Shown: positions 1 to 9,887 of the stretch, one piece after another
Numbering within the stretch: the first letter of the stretch is position 1
Layout: the number at the start of each line of letters is the position of its first letter
NCBI RefSeq assembly: GCF_000003815.2
Contig: NC_049991.1
Span: 22,044,139-22,108,138 of the forward strand
DNA: 64,000 bases
Source: Branchiostoma floridae
Lineage: Eukaryota; Chordata; Leptocardii; Amphioxiformes; Branchiostomatidae
Reading direction: 5' to 3'
The notes under the pieces: model-generated
Told to the model about the DNA's origin: nothing
Database searches by the model: none
Seen by the model: the letters and a program-made list of their open reading frames with translations, nothing else
Position numbers and translations under genes: made by a program

Positions 1-912
1 GGACTGATGGAGGCGGATGCATGCCGAGATCAAGATTATGCGAAGTTCGGTTTTCCACCTGGCGGAATTGAAGGTAGCTTCGTATTTGTGTCTGTATTGA
101 TCAGGCCACAGCAAGTAAATTTAATGGATGACATCAACGTGCGCATTAATTTTTGCCTGATTTCAGAAAATTATACAAGAATTTTTTTTCTTCGGAGATG
201 ACGAGAAAATATCAAAATGGGCAAATATATTGTGTTGTAGGCTAATGGTTGTACATGTACTTGTAGAAGTGACACTAGCCAGGCAGCCATGACTGAAGTG
301 AAACTAAAAATTTTGTTAGATAGTTGTAAAACTGGCCCCAATATGGAATATGGAGTGTAGTTGCCAATTGTCAGTAATTGATACCAGTCTACCACACTAG
401 TGCCACCTTTACTACACCATTTCACGTCTTGAATACAGAAATAATTGGCTTGTAGGCTGTGATACAATGCTTCGTCGCTTTAATTTTTAAACGTTTATTG
501 CGTATATTTGGAAAATTTAGCCATCTTGTTTTTTTTCTACCCGTCTTGTTTAATTTCGCAATACCTCACTGTTTTTGCCGTCTGCAGAGGATGTCATCCA
601 TAAAATTCACTTGCTGTGGCCTCACGAGCGTGTCAGGGGAAAGTCGCCATCTTTCCACGAGCGTAGCGGCTTGTCACAAAATATAGGCCGACTTGTCGCA
701 CACCAGCACTGTCGAAGGACACAATGTAACAAAGTAACGATATGTGACAACAGTCCAATACAAAGCAACAGAGAGAATGATTTGGAAACATTCAATTAAT
801 CTATTATTCCTGCTTTTTATGATTACCAAAGGTAATGAATATCAATGGCTGTTGACCGTGATTTTCACTATTTCTTTATCGTTGAAATACCTACTCCTGC
901 CATGTTCCGTAG
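1..912. other. Noncoding sequence upstream of the discoidin exons
   Basis: I see no convincing exon, RNA gene or element here. It is probably an intron of the discoidin gene, because the first recognisable exon begins at 913 after an AG and has no obvious initiator methionine of its own. Confidence 0.4.
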
Positions 913-3150
913 GCATTCGAAAGGCGGCTTGCTGCCATGGAGGCCTGTCAGGATGCCGCCCTGGAGGATCTGTCCTCCCATCAGAACCAGACGGCCACCC
1001 GGCAAGAGGAGCGGTTCGCTGGTAAGATTTACTCTCAGGGCTCACGTGCGGCTGCGGCTGGGTTTTGTTAAAGAGATGGAATAGGAACCTCGACAAAAAC
1101 GCAGTTCCGAACGACTTCTTAAGCTTCCGATCCAGGCATTTTCCCTCCTCCAGGATTCTAAACCAATGGGGTCGGGCGTGGCGTAACTGGTAGAGTGTTC
1201 GGCTCGAAATCTAGAAGGTCCCCACCGTGCCCCCGACGCTGTGCCCTCGGGAAAGGCACTTTACACGATGTTCCTCACTTCACCCAGGTGTAAAAAAGGG
1301 GTACCTGACTTCGGTCGGGGAGGTAAAAGACTATCTTTATACCTTCTGTCTGTACTGTGTATGTGGCACTGTTAATATATGTTACAAAACTCGAGTGCAG
1401 TGCCACATTGTCCCCGTCTGTCCAAAAGCAAATACAAAACAAATTCTAAACCAGACCGTATTTCCATCTCCAGATTTCTGCCGGACCAGGCGCATGGGCA
1501 TGTCAACCGGCGATATTCCGGACAGCAGCATCACTGCATCATCCTACTTCAGTGACCGGTGGGCGCCTGCAAAAGCCAGGTTTGGTATCAACGGGAACTG
1601 GATACCGAGGAGAGTAAATGCGAAAGCGGAGTGGCTGAAGGTACACGTTTATAACCTGAATGTCTAATCTGTTTCAGGTTTTGGTCATGAAGTCCAATCG
1701 ACACGCTGTTTTGATGACGTAGGCTGTACCCCGTGTAAAGCCTACGTCACATTTCCTACCCAGGGCCCTGCAGGGCTCTGCCACATTTTTTATGACGTAG
1801 GTTGTACCTGCAGGAGAGCCGGGTGTATGGCGTCATCACACATTTTTATGACGTAGACTGTACCTGCAAGAGACTCTCGTGTATGACGTCATCGCCCATT
1901 TTTATGATGTAATTTGTACCTGTGTAACTACAGATAGACCTGGGCCAGGAGACTCTCGTGTATGGCGTCATCACTCATTTATATGACGTAAGCTGTACCT
2001 GTGTAACTCCAGGTAGACCTGGGCCAGGAGAGCCGAGTGTATGGCGTCATTACACATTTTTATGACGTAATTTGTATGTGTGTAACTCCAGGTAGACCTG
2101 GGCCAGGAGAGCCGAGTGTATGGCGTCATCACCCAGGGCCGCCCGGAGATTGACCGGTGGACGATAACGTACAAGCTGTCCTTCAGCACGGACGGGCAGA
2201 CCTGGACCACGTACGCCGGCACAGACGGCTCCGAGAAGGTACTTACGGTTACAGTTCCTGATACAAGTAGCTAATAACCCACCACATGAGTGGACGACAC
2301 ATAAGTTAGACGGACATCACATGGATTAGACGGACGACATATTGGTTAGACGGAGACCACATGGGTTAGACGGACACCACATGGGTTAGACGGATACATG
2401 GGTTAGACGGACATCACGTGGGTTAGACGGACGGCGCATGGGTTAGACGGACGGCGCATGGGTTAGACGGACGGCACATGGGTTAGACCGACGCCACATG
2501 GGTTAGATGGACGCCACATGGGTTAGATGGTCACCACATGGGTTAGATGGACACCACATGGGTTAGATGGATACCACATGGGTTAGACGGACGCCACATG
2601 GGTTAGACGGACGCCACATGGGTTAGATGGTCACCACATGGGTTAGATGGACACCACATGGGTTAGATGGATACCACATGGGTTAGATGGACACCACATG
2701 GGTTAGACGGACGACACATGGGCTAGATGGACACGTGGGTTAGACGGACGACTCATATGGTAAGATAAACACCACATGGGTTAGACGGACGTAACATAGG
2801 TATGACGGAGTCCACGTAGGTTATCACATCGGTTAGACAGCAGTCACGTTGGTAAGACGGCATCCACTTTGGTTAGAAGGACGCCACATAATGCACATTC
2901 AAATCCGAACACAAGGACTTCTTTCAATTCCTACAAATGCCCTTTCCACGGTTTGAAATGACCCTAGCTCCTCCCCCTGTGTCTATAGGTGTTCCAAGGG
3001 AACTATGACCGGTCCTCGCCGGTGTACAACTTCCTGGACTCGCCTGTGACGACGCGGCATGTCCGGTTCCACCCTCTAACGCACCAGGGGCTGCGTGCAG
3101 CTGTGAGGATGGAGATACTGGGATGTCCCACGGAGCTACTGTTACAGTAG
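913..3150 (+). CDS. Discoidin (F5/8 type C) domain protein, 3' end of gene, four exons
   Basis: Predicted exons are 913-1021, 1474-1640, 2092-2238 and 2989-3150 (stop TAG 3148-3150). Phases match across every junction (1, 0, 0). The first exon encodes a polar, probably helical segment (AFERRLAAMEACQDAALEDL). The other three encode one complete discoidin domain: opening Cys in DFCRTRRMGMSTGDI, then ASSYFSDRWAPAKARF, WIP, EWLK-VDLG, YGVITQGR, YKLSFSTDGQTW and the closing RMEILGCP. Discoidin domains are usually extracellular and bind lipids, glycans or collagen. The protein ends a few residues after the domain. The 5' exons lie outside the window, so the full architecture and name are unknown. 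Confidence 0.85.
1171..1440 (+). repeat. tRNA-derived SINE in the discoidin gene intron
   Basis: An A-box-like TGGCGTAACTGGTAGAGTG near the start is followed by a degenerate B-box area. The body contains CTCGGGAAAGGCACTTTACA and an ACCCAGGTGTAAAA segment of a type I recognise from tRNA-derived SINEs of marine deuterostomes. It lies wholly inside the intron 1022-1473. Exact ends are uncertain. Confidence 0.55.
1740..2091 (+). repeat. Tandem copies of the 5' end of exon 2092-2238 with its splice acceptor
   Basis: At least four degenerate units repeat the sequence around the true acceptor at 2091: GTAACTCCAGGTAGACCTGG, then GGCCAGGAGAGCCGAGTGTA and TGGCGTCATCAC, separated by TTTTTATGACGTA. The last unit runs directly into the real exon. 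The copies therefore duplicate the acceptor plus about 50 coding bases. Confidence 0.8.
2280..2890 (+). repeat. 20-bp minisatellite in the last intron of the discoidin gene
   Basis: About 28 head-to-tail copies of a unit near CACATGGGTTAGACGGACGC, decaying toward 2890. It fills most of intron 2239-2988. Unlike most arrays in this window, it does not copy a splice junction. Confidence 0.95.
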
Positions 3151-3960
3151 CAGTGTCTGCCATGCTGGATGATTAAACGATAACGTTATAAAATCTTTTG
3201 TAATCGCCGTTTCTTTACACATAAGTTTGGTACTCATCCGGAAGAAAGACCGTCTATAATTTGGTATCTACTAACATAGTAATAAGTTAATTGCAAATTT
3301 CTGCTTGGAGGCTACTTGCAAGTGCATGTAACACGACAAGAAATGACAATGGAGAACGGTGTAGCATGATTCTACTCTAATCTAAGGAAGACTCTCATAG
3401 CGATTCTAAGGAATGATATAATGAGTAAATGCTAACTTGTTGGGTCCGACTTCTTGTTCTGAGACATTGGAAGATAAATGCTTCCGCTTTACCTGTAATA
3501 TGTTGGTTTTGTGACGTTAGGAAGAGAGTAATCTACTTTTTGTCTGTAAACGTTGAGAACTATCATGGTGGTCAGTAAAGTAGAGCTCATTGTTAATGCA
3601 AATTTTCAACTTACCTTCCAGTTTCTAGGCTTAATTATTCTATATGGTAGTCAACATTTGTACCATAAACAATTGAGTGGTGTGCCAGTATGAAATTTAA
3701 ATACGAATTAATGTATTGAAAATGATTACTTTTGCCACTATAAGTTTCCTAGTGCCACAGATTGTGCTCTAGTAGACAAATGTAGCAATGTTTGTTCACC
3801 ATTTCAGTTGCGTTTGTGACAATCAAAAGCAGAAACTTGGATTTTCCACCTGTTGTTTACCGAAGTTGTGACGATTGGAAGTTTATCTGACCAGCACTGA
3901 TATGAAAATAACAGTATGAATGAAGGCTATTATTAATAAGCTTTACATGACCAACACATA
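3151..3960. other. Intergenic DNA 3' of the discoidin gene
   Basis: AT-rich sequence between the discoidin stop and the foldback repeat at about 3967. No exon, RNA gene or clear poly(A) hexamer is recognised. Confidence 0.5.
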
Positions 3961-3966
3961 ACGAAA

Positions 3967-4345
3967 ATTGAGACGTCACAAATTTTCGGCTGACTCAATG
4001 GACCTGTCTACTGCTACTTCCGGGACGTGACATAAGAGACACGTGACTACAGCAATGGGCCATAGGTGACTTGAAAAATCTCAAATTACACTCCATTTTG
4101 CTGGACAAAGTCAACAACTTAGATTCGGAGCCAGACTTTTTCTATTCAAGAAAAGTGAAGTAAGCTGTATACAGTCGTGGTTTGTTTGTTTGTTTGTTTT
4201 ATTGGGATCTCCATTAGCGGTACCAACGAAGTGGTACCGCTATTCTTCCAGGAGTTACCATACGACATCGAGCAGAGACGGGGGGCGACACAGATTATCT
4301 GGCACTTACGACTCATTGCTGCATTCACGTGTCTTCATAATGGCA
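3967..4345. repeat. Foldback element, a repeat family also present at 60270-60420
   Basis: The left arm (about 4010-4070, AGACACGTGACTACAGCAAT) is matched in inverted orientation by the right arm (about 4280-4345, ATTGCTGCATTCACGTGTCT). The spacer holds a TTTG microsatellite at 4179-4200. A related single arm lies at about 60270-60420 (AACACGTGACTGCAGCAGAG followed by CCCCCCGTCTCTGTTC), inside the mesothelin-like gene. Confidence 0.6.
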
Positions 4346-4709
4346 ATTAATTTTTGTATGGTAATTGCGTATTTATTGTGCTGTAAGCAGTTTTTTCGCC
4401 TTTATATACTTTCAGAAACGCATCACAGTCTTTCCTTGACACATGATTTAATTTGTTAACAAGATTCTACTTTTGAAACTTATATAGTAATGGCCTACTG
4501 CACTTCAGTCTGAATCTCATGAATTTCTTTAATGTTAAGACGAAGAAGAAGCTTTGTGCTGCTTTGACACTGTAGACAATGGGATGGATTTTAAACGAAG
4601 TAAAAAATTCTATGTTTGCAAAGTTAAGACAATCATTGAGTCAATACGCAGTTTCATGTAATACATGATAAAACTCTTGGTGTATAATATCTTTAGATAC
4701 ATCCTCTGT

Positions 4710-4990
4710 CAACACGAGCTGTCCTGACCTCTGATGTTAAGGTCATAAAAAATCTGTCACCTGGCTTGTCCTGCATGACCTATGACCTGCTAGGTCATCT
4801 CAAAAATAACCTGTCACCACAGCTTGTCCTGAACTATGACCTGCTGGGTCATCTCACAAAACAGTATTCTATCACCAAAAGTATTCTATTCAACAAAACC
4901 TCTACTTGTCTTGACCTCTGACCTCTGGGATCACCTCACAAAACAACCTTCTGTCACCACGGCCTGGCCTGACCTCTGACCTGCAGGCAG
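4710..4990 (-). repeat. Tandem duplication running from the TASP1 3' coding end into its 3' flank
   Basis: Three to four imperfect units of about 65 bp share TGTCACCACGGCCTG-like and TGACCTGCTGGGTCATCTCA segments. The unit nearest the gene overlaps the final TASP1 codons; the others lie 3' of the stop. Confidence 0.6.
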
Positions 4991-7497
4991 ACGTGACATC
5001 CTGACCTGTGGCCTGTCGTCGCGTGTGGAGATGAACCCGACACACATGCTGTCCGCCGTGTGACCCCACATGACCTCCACAGCCGGGTCACTCTCACCTT
5101 CGACCTCTTCACATCTCAGGAGAATAACGCCTCCGATTTTCTTATCTACGTTTCTAAGGAAGGGAGAATGAAGGAACTTGGACTTGAGCGCCTGGTCTAA
5201 GGAACGGTTTGTGTCCTCCCCTCGCAGGACAGACTCCGCACACTCTCTCGCCAGCAAGGTCTGCATGATGTGCTCCCCACAGCCTGTAGTACTGCAGGCC
5301 ACAGACAGGGGGCTCTCCTGCACTGCCCAGCAGCCGCAGCCGTACATGGCAGCGTGACCCAGCCGGCCCGGCTGCTTCAGCGCCAGCCCGCCACTCGACA
5401 CCGCCGCACTCACGTTACCGAGCGCGTCCATGGCAACGGCACCAACCGTGTCCAATCGGATGTCCCCACTCGTATCCATGGCAACAGGCCTGACAGTGTC
5501 CAATCGGATGTCCGAGTCTGACCAGTCTTGTACAGCGGACTTGGAGTGCACCAGTGACTGTTCTCCATGGTCAAACCTGCCTGCCCTTCCAGAACTCACA
5601 CCTGTCCCTGCCTCACCTGAAATGCTCGACAGCCTCCCTTTGTCTGAGATGTCTTCATCTCTTTTCTTGCCCAGATCTCCTTCACCCTGGAAGGACCCTC
5701 CTTCCTCCGAAGTACAAGTATCCTGCAAGGTGTTGCCGTCTCCTTGACCCTGAACCAGCACATGTAAGACATCCTTGCTTGTTCCTTGTAAGACATTTCT
5801 GTCTCCTTGACCCAGTTCTACTTTATTGGCAGTACTTTGTAAGACATGTTCATCACCTTGACCTTGTACTTCCATCCTAGTACACACCCTTTTCCCAGCC
5901 CCTTGCCCGTGCTGTGCTGAAGCCCTCCTCTTGTGTGAGTCTGAGCGTTCCTTCCTGCGCTGCTCTGCAGCTGCCAGCCTCTCCATGTACCTGGAAAATG
6001 GAGTTTCACAAAGACTGATACAAACTGGGTCCCATTTGTATTCTCCCATTCGTATTTTCCAAGAACTATCGTAAGTGGAATTTGTTATCACCAAGTACAG
6101 TAGGGGCATCTTCTCTGGATAGCTTTAAAGAACGCTTGCAGATAGATGTGCAAAAGTTAGGTGTGACGGGTCGTTCAGTGTAAAGTGTATTATAACCAGC
6201 TGTTGCAAAGTTGGTGTGTGTGCCTGCGAAGTTGGTGTGTTACACCGAAGGGCAGTTATACTGGCAATATAGATACAGAAGCTGGTGTGTTACGCACAAA
6301 AGTGATGAGCCGCCTCAACTTTTTCAACCCTAATAACTGTTACAGTTACTGTAGTACTATATTTGCTAGACAACTCATTAGTTTATGTGCTTTGCCATCC
6401 TCCCAATGACGGTTTTAGCTTGTCCCACCTATAGCTTTTGCATGCTGAAACTATCACGCTCGTACCCAGCGCCGCGAAGAAGCCATAGGTTTAGATTGTG
6501 GGCTCAACCAATACACAAATAAAACTATATGGAATCCACTAATTAAAGGACGCTGTGGAGGAGCGTGTGAAACTATAGTGAGAGCAACTGACATAATCTT
6601 GAATCCTGAAGCAATGGATTCTGGGAAGTTTGAAAATGGTGAATACCTCTTGTAGTTTGCAGCAGACTTTTCGGTGACCAGTTTTTTCCCATCAGCCCCC
6701 TGGATGCCGCGCTGCCTGGCCCAGCTCTCAGCCCCCCTCCCCACCAGCACTGAGGGCGAAACCCGACCCAGGGTCATCGGACCGGCCCACTGCTCCTCCA
6801 GGAGGGTCCGTGCAGCCAGAACGGGATTCCGGAGAGAGCTAACCGCTCCAACCTGAAACAGGGGTACAACACAGGGTTTTTGTAATGAAAATGGGGGGAT
6901 CTCGGTAGCCTATCACGTCAGGCCAGGTAGACAGCCCAGACTTTTCATTAAACCCCTGTGGCTTATAAGTTACATCATCATTGATCATCCTCTGTCTATG
7001 GGGTGCAAGTAGGTTACAGTGCTATTGAAAGCTACATTGTAGCCTCTACCAGGCTCTGTGATTCGATAGAAATTGGACAAATAGGGGTCCGGTTGGGATA
7101 ATGGTTCTACTCGGCCGACTGACTCCCCTATCTGTCCAATTTCTACAAAATTTAATAGACCGCCGAACCATGGAGCCTGGTAGAGGCTAGCTACAATGAT
7201 GCCCGTACGTACCGCGCCGAAGAGGCGGGTCTCCCCGTCCATGACGCCGGCGTCGCACTCCACGGTCCCGCCGAGCGTAAGGTTGGCTCCGGTGCCGGCG
7301 TTGGTGCAGGGGGCGTCCTCCAGCGCGGCCACGGCGGCGCAGGCGGCCTCCCGCGCCGATCCCCCCGCCCGGAGTCGTGCCAACCCCGCCCGCAGAGCCG
7401 CGCGGCACGCCCGGGCGTACACAGGAGCCTCCCTCACGGAGTGGTACCCCGTGCCCAGGTGCACCGCCACCACACCGAGACCACCGTCTGCAGACAT
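4931..7497 (-). CDS. TASP1: Threonine aspartase 1 (taspase-1), three coding exons
   Basis: An N-terminal-nucleophile hydrolase of the type 2 asparaginase family. In animals it cleaves MLL and TFIIA-type nuclear factors after Asp. Exons are 7213-7497 (ATG at 7497), 6647-6852 and 4931-5990 (TGA at 4931-4933), with matching phases (0, then 2). The product is about 516 aa, against about 420 in human. Exon 1 carries VHLGTGYHS and the TNAGTGANLTLGGTVECDA block. Exon 3 carries the autoprocessing site LDTVGAVAMD (Thr codon 5447-5449), AAVSSGG, YGCGCWAV, STTGCGEH, and the C-terminal SMCVGF and RMSRLPAGQ. The excess length is a low-complexity insertion before the cleavage site, with about four GQGD-x-x-x-LQ-x-T repeats. 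Duplicated LDTV motifs sit at the site itself. Few introns and intact frames suggest a functional gene. Confidence 0.92.
5441..5530 (-). repeat. TASP1: Duplicated autocleavage-site segment within TASP1
   Basis: The peptide IRLDTV occurs twice: the conserved copy with VGAVAMD (Thr 5447-5449) and an N-terminal copy with VRPVAMD (Thr 5495-5497). At DNA level, GTCCAATCGGATGTCC is repeated about 48 bp apart. Both copies are in frame. Confidence 0.8.
6180..6300. repeat. Dispersed repeat also found inverted at 16085-16205
   Basis: Sequence around AACCAGCTGTTGCAAAGT and TGGTGTGTTACACCGAAGGG in the TASP1 intron recurs in the opposite orientation at about 16115-16205 (GGTATAACCGCCGTTCAGCA, AACACACCAGC). 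It is probably a MITE. Ends were not resolved. Confidence 0.5.
7035..7197. mobile_element. Foldback MITE in TASP1 intron 1
   Basis: Terminal inverted repeats read CATTGTAGCCTCTACCAGGC on the left and GCCTGGTAGAGGCTAGCTAC on the right. A second inner pair (AGAAATTGGACAAATAGGGG and CCCCTATCTGTCCAATTTCT) makes almost the whole element self-complementary. It ends about 15 bp from the splice donor of exon 1. Confidence 0.75.
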
Positions 7498-8040
7498 CCT
7501 GGTCGCAAGGAGTAGGGCGAGAAGTCAAGCTTTTAGTGTCAGAACTGTGTCCAACTGCGTTACCAGAACACTGTGAACTGCTTCAAAAACAAGATAGACG
7601 GATACATTGAAGCCGTGCTCGACGGAGGAGCGACAGTGGGCTACCCAACTTCCAGTTCCTGACCGCGGAGGTACTACAGTCTTTGCGGTTCAGGTAAATT
7701 CTTCTCTATATCATCAACGGAACGGAAAAATTCATTGTTTCACCGCCATCTTGTTTTCAACTTTGACCCTTGACCTATGACGTACATAATTATCCAAATA
7801 ATGTCGCAGTTGTTCAGATACATTGTAAAGTACTCCAGACGAACCAAAGTAGCACTCTGTCCTGGCTGGTACACTCAAGAAAAGAAAGCCGCTTTCTTAG
7901 TTTAATGTTAAAACATTTGGATCATGGTAAATATCTACAGCAACAATCGCAATCAGTAAATCTACTACTAGTAATGAATGTATTGTAAGTGCCTCAGCTG
8001 GCTACAGTAGGTATATATATATACATATATATATATGAAG
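7498..8040. other. 5' flank of TASP1, no assigned gene
   Basis: This holds the presumed TASP1 promoter and 5' UTR. A plus-strand stretch at about 7540-7694 (peptide NTVNCFKNKIDGYIEAVL, then a shifted frame) looks weakly exon-like, with a possible donor at 7694, but I cannot assign it. An AT dinucleotide run lies at 8014-8036. No TATA box is evident. Confidence 0.35.
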
Positions 8041-8467
8041 TAAGGACGCCCTATCCAACCACACAGACCCAATAGTTATATTCCACATTATTGGTGTAAA
8101 TGAGTGAAAACGAGAGTGCTTGGAGTGTGCGGACGTTGTTTGGAGAGCTCCCGTTTTCGAAGCCTTTTACCGCGTAAAGAAGGCTTTTTGAACGGTTTTC
8201 TCTCTCACTAAATAAGTGTACTCGCATCAACAACACATCAGAGCCACAGTGGGGTCTTTGATGAAAGAGAAGAGGACATTTTTTACAGTCTACAGTGGAA
8301 TCCTTCTGACGCCGGACCAAGTGGGGGAGGGCGCCATCTTCGAAACTACCCAAGCCAACCCTCCGTATCCACCAAGCTACCATACCAAAGTTCATTTTCC
8401 TCTGCCGAACAGGACGGACTGGCCACAGAATCCTCGGAGCTACAGTAGGACCTGACCACAGTAAGGC

Positions 8468-9880
8468 TTGCCTATTTTAGTCAGCAATAGCTACATATTT
8501 GTGGAAGCTGAGTCAAAATGGGGAGGGCGCCATTTTGAAATTACCATAACAACAAACCCAAGCCAACCCAGGCCAAGCAGGCGCCATCTTGGTTTTCCTT
8601 GGTCTGGTATGTATACAAGAGCTCAGAAAAAGAAACAAGAAAACGAAGGAAAGCAAAGCATAGACCCTATAGATCTTGACCTTGCAAACAGTGACCAAGA
8701 AAAACAGAACATTCAGGGAAAGCCAGGAGACCACAGGACACTCAGAGATAGGAGTAAGAAGCAATCAGATAGCCAAGATCAGACTGCTGAAAAACGCAAA
8801 CCAACTCAAAGAAGCAACACACTGCCACGCAAACCAACAACATCAACTAAGAAAGTAGAAAAACTAGCACCAGTAGAAGAAGTTGAGGCTGACGAGGAAG
8901 ACTGTGTATGTGGATGTGACCACCCAGAAGGAGGGCGTTGGATCTGTTGCGACTCTTGTGACAAATGGTGGCATAACACATGTGCCAAGTTATCCTACAA
9001 GGTATGTGACTTCCTCACAAAAAACAAAGAACCATTCCACTGTGCACACTGTATCACACAAGAACTGAATGACAAGCCATACCACCCTATTGATATCCCA
9101 CACAAAGAAGTGAATACTCAAGGCACAGCTAAAGATAGCCATATCCAAGATCTCTCTAATCACATTGTGCTGATTGATGGGATACCCCAACCTGAGCAGT
9201 ACAAAAACAGCGGGAAGATCATTGCAGAGATTGCCAGAAACAAACCACACTGTGCCCACAACATCGACCTCGCATACCTACTCCCTAGAGGGGGTATAGC
9301 TGTTCACTGCAAAAACTCTAAAGCCACAGAAGACCTACTGCAACCCTGGCAAGACGGTGCCTTTAACGCCAATAGCGAACAACTATCAAGCCATAAAGCA
9401 GACCAATCATACGGAAAAAGGGCAATCCTCAAGAACATTACTCCTGAAGCAACAGAAGAAGAAATTGAACAAACCATACTCAAACAAACTAGCATCCAAG
9501 TCAAGGCACACAGATACCGCTATCAAGACACTGGCAAACCACTAAGGGTTGTAAGAGTTGATGCTACACTTGGGCAACTTAACGATCTCTTCCTACAAAC
9601 CCTGACAATAAGAGGGGATACTATAACAGTTGAAACCTACCGAAGCAAGAAGACCACCCCGATCAGGTGCTACAATTGCCACAAGCTTGGACACATAGCC
9701 AGACTGTGCAAAGAGGAACCCAGCTGTGTCAGGTGCGGAGGGCACAAAGCACACCCCGATCCTTGCAAACCGAAGTGTGTCAACTGCAGTGGCACACACT
9801 CTGCCAACGACCCAAGGTGTCGAGAATTCCAGGCAATCAAGCAGAGGCTGGAAGAACGACACCTCAGGCATCATCGGTAA
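8468..9880 (+). CDS. LINE ORF1: PHD finger and CCHC zinc-knuckle RNA-binding protein
   Basis: The frame is open from 8468. The more likely start is the ATG at 8609 (MYTRAQKKK), giving about 423 aa, because the upstream part resembles 5' UTR. A lysine/glutamine-rich N-terminus is followed by a PHD-type Cys4-His-Cys3 finger (CVCGCDHPEGG, CCDSCDKWWHNTC, FHCAHC). Three zinc knuckles lie near the C-terminus (CYNCHKLGHIARLC, CVRCGGHKAHPDPC, CVNCSGTHSANDPRC). By family knowledge it packages the element RNA, and the PHD finger may contact histone tails. The ORF ends 7 bp before the ATG of ORF2, which suggests translation by reinitiation or termination coupling. Confidence 0.9.
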   Translation: MPILVSNSYIFVEAESKWGGRHFEITITTNPSQPRPSRRHLGFPWSGMYTRAQKKKQENEGKQSIDPIDLDLANSDQEKQNIQGKPGDHRTLRDRSKKQSDSQDQTAEKRKPTQRSNTLPRKPTTSTKKVEKLAPVEEVEADEEDCVCGCDHPEGGRWICCDSCDKWWHNTCAKLSYKVCDFLTKNKEPFHCAHCITQELNDKPYHPIDIPHKEVNTQGTAKDSHIQDLSNHIVLIDGIPQPEQYKNSGKIIAEIARNKPHCAHNIDLAYLLPRGGIAVHCKNSKATEDLLQPWQDGAFNANSEQLSSHKADQSYGKRAILKNITPEATEEEIEQTILKQTSIQVKAHRYRYQDTGKPLRVVRVDATLGQLNDLFLQTLTIRGDTITVETYRSKKTTPIRCYNCHKLGHIARLCKEEPSCVRCGGHKAHPDPCKPKCVNCSGTHSANDPRCREFQAIKQRLEERHLRHHR

Positions 9881-9887
9881 CCAAGGC

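Noticed and set aside
7196-7610. Plus-strand ORFs of 126 and 77 aa opposite TASP1 exon 1
   Set aside because: They are antisense shadows of a GC-rich coding exon. The minus-strand frame has clear taspase motifs.
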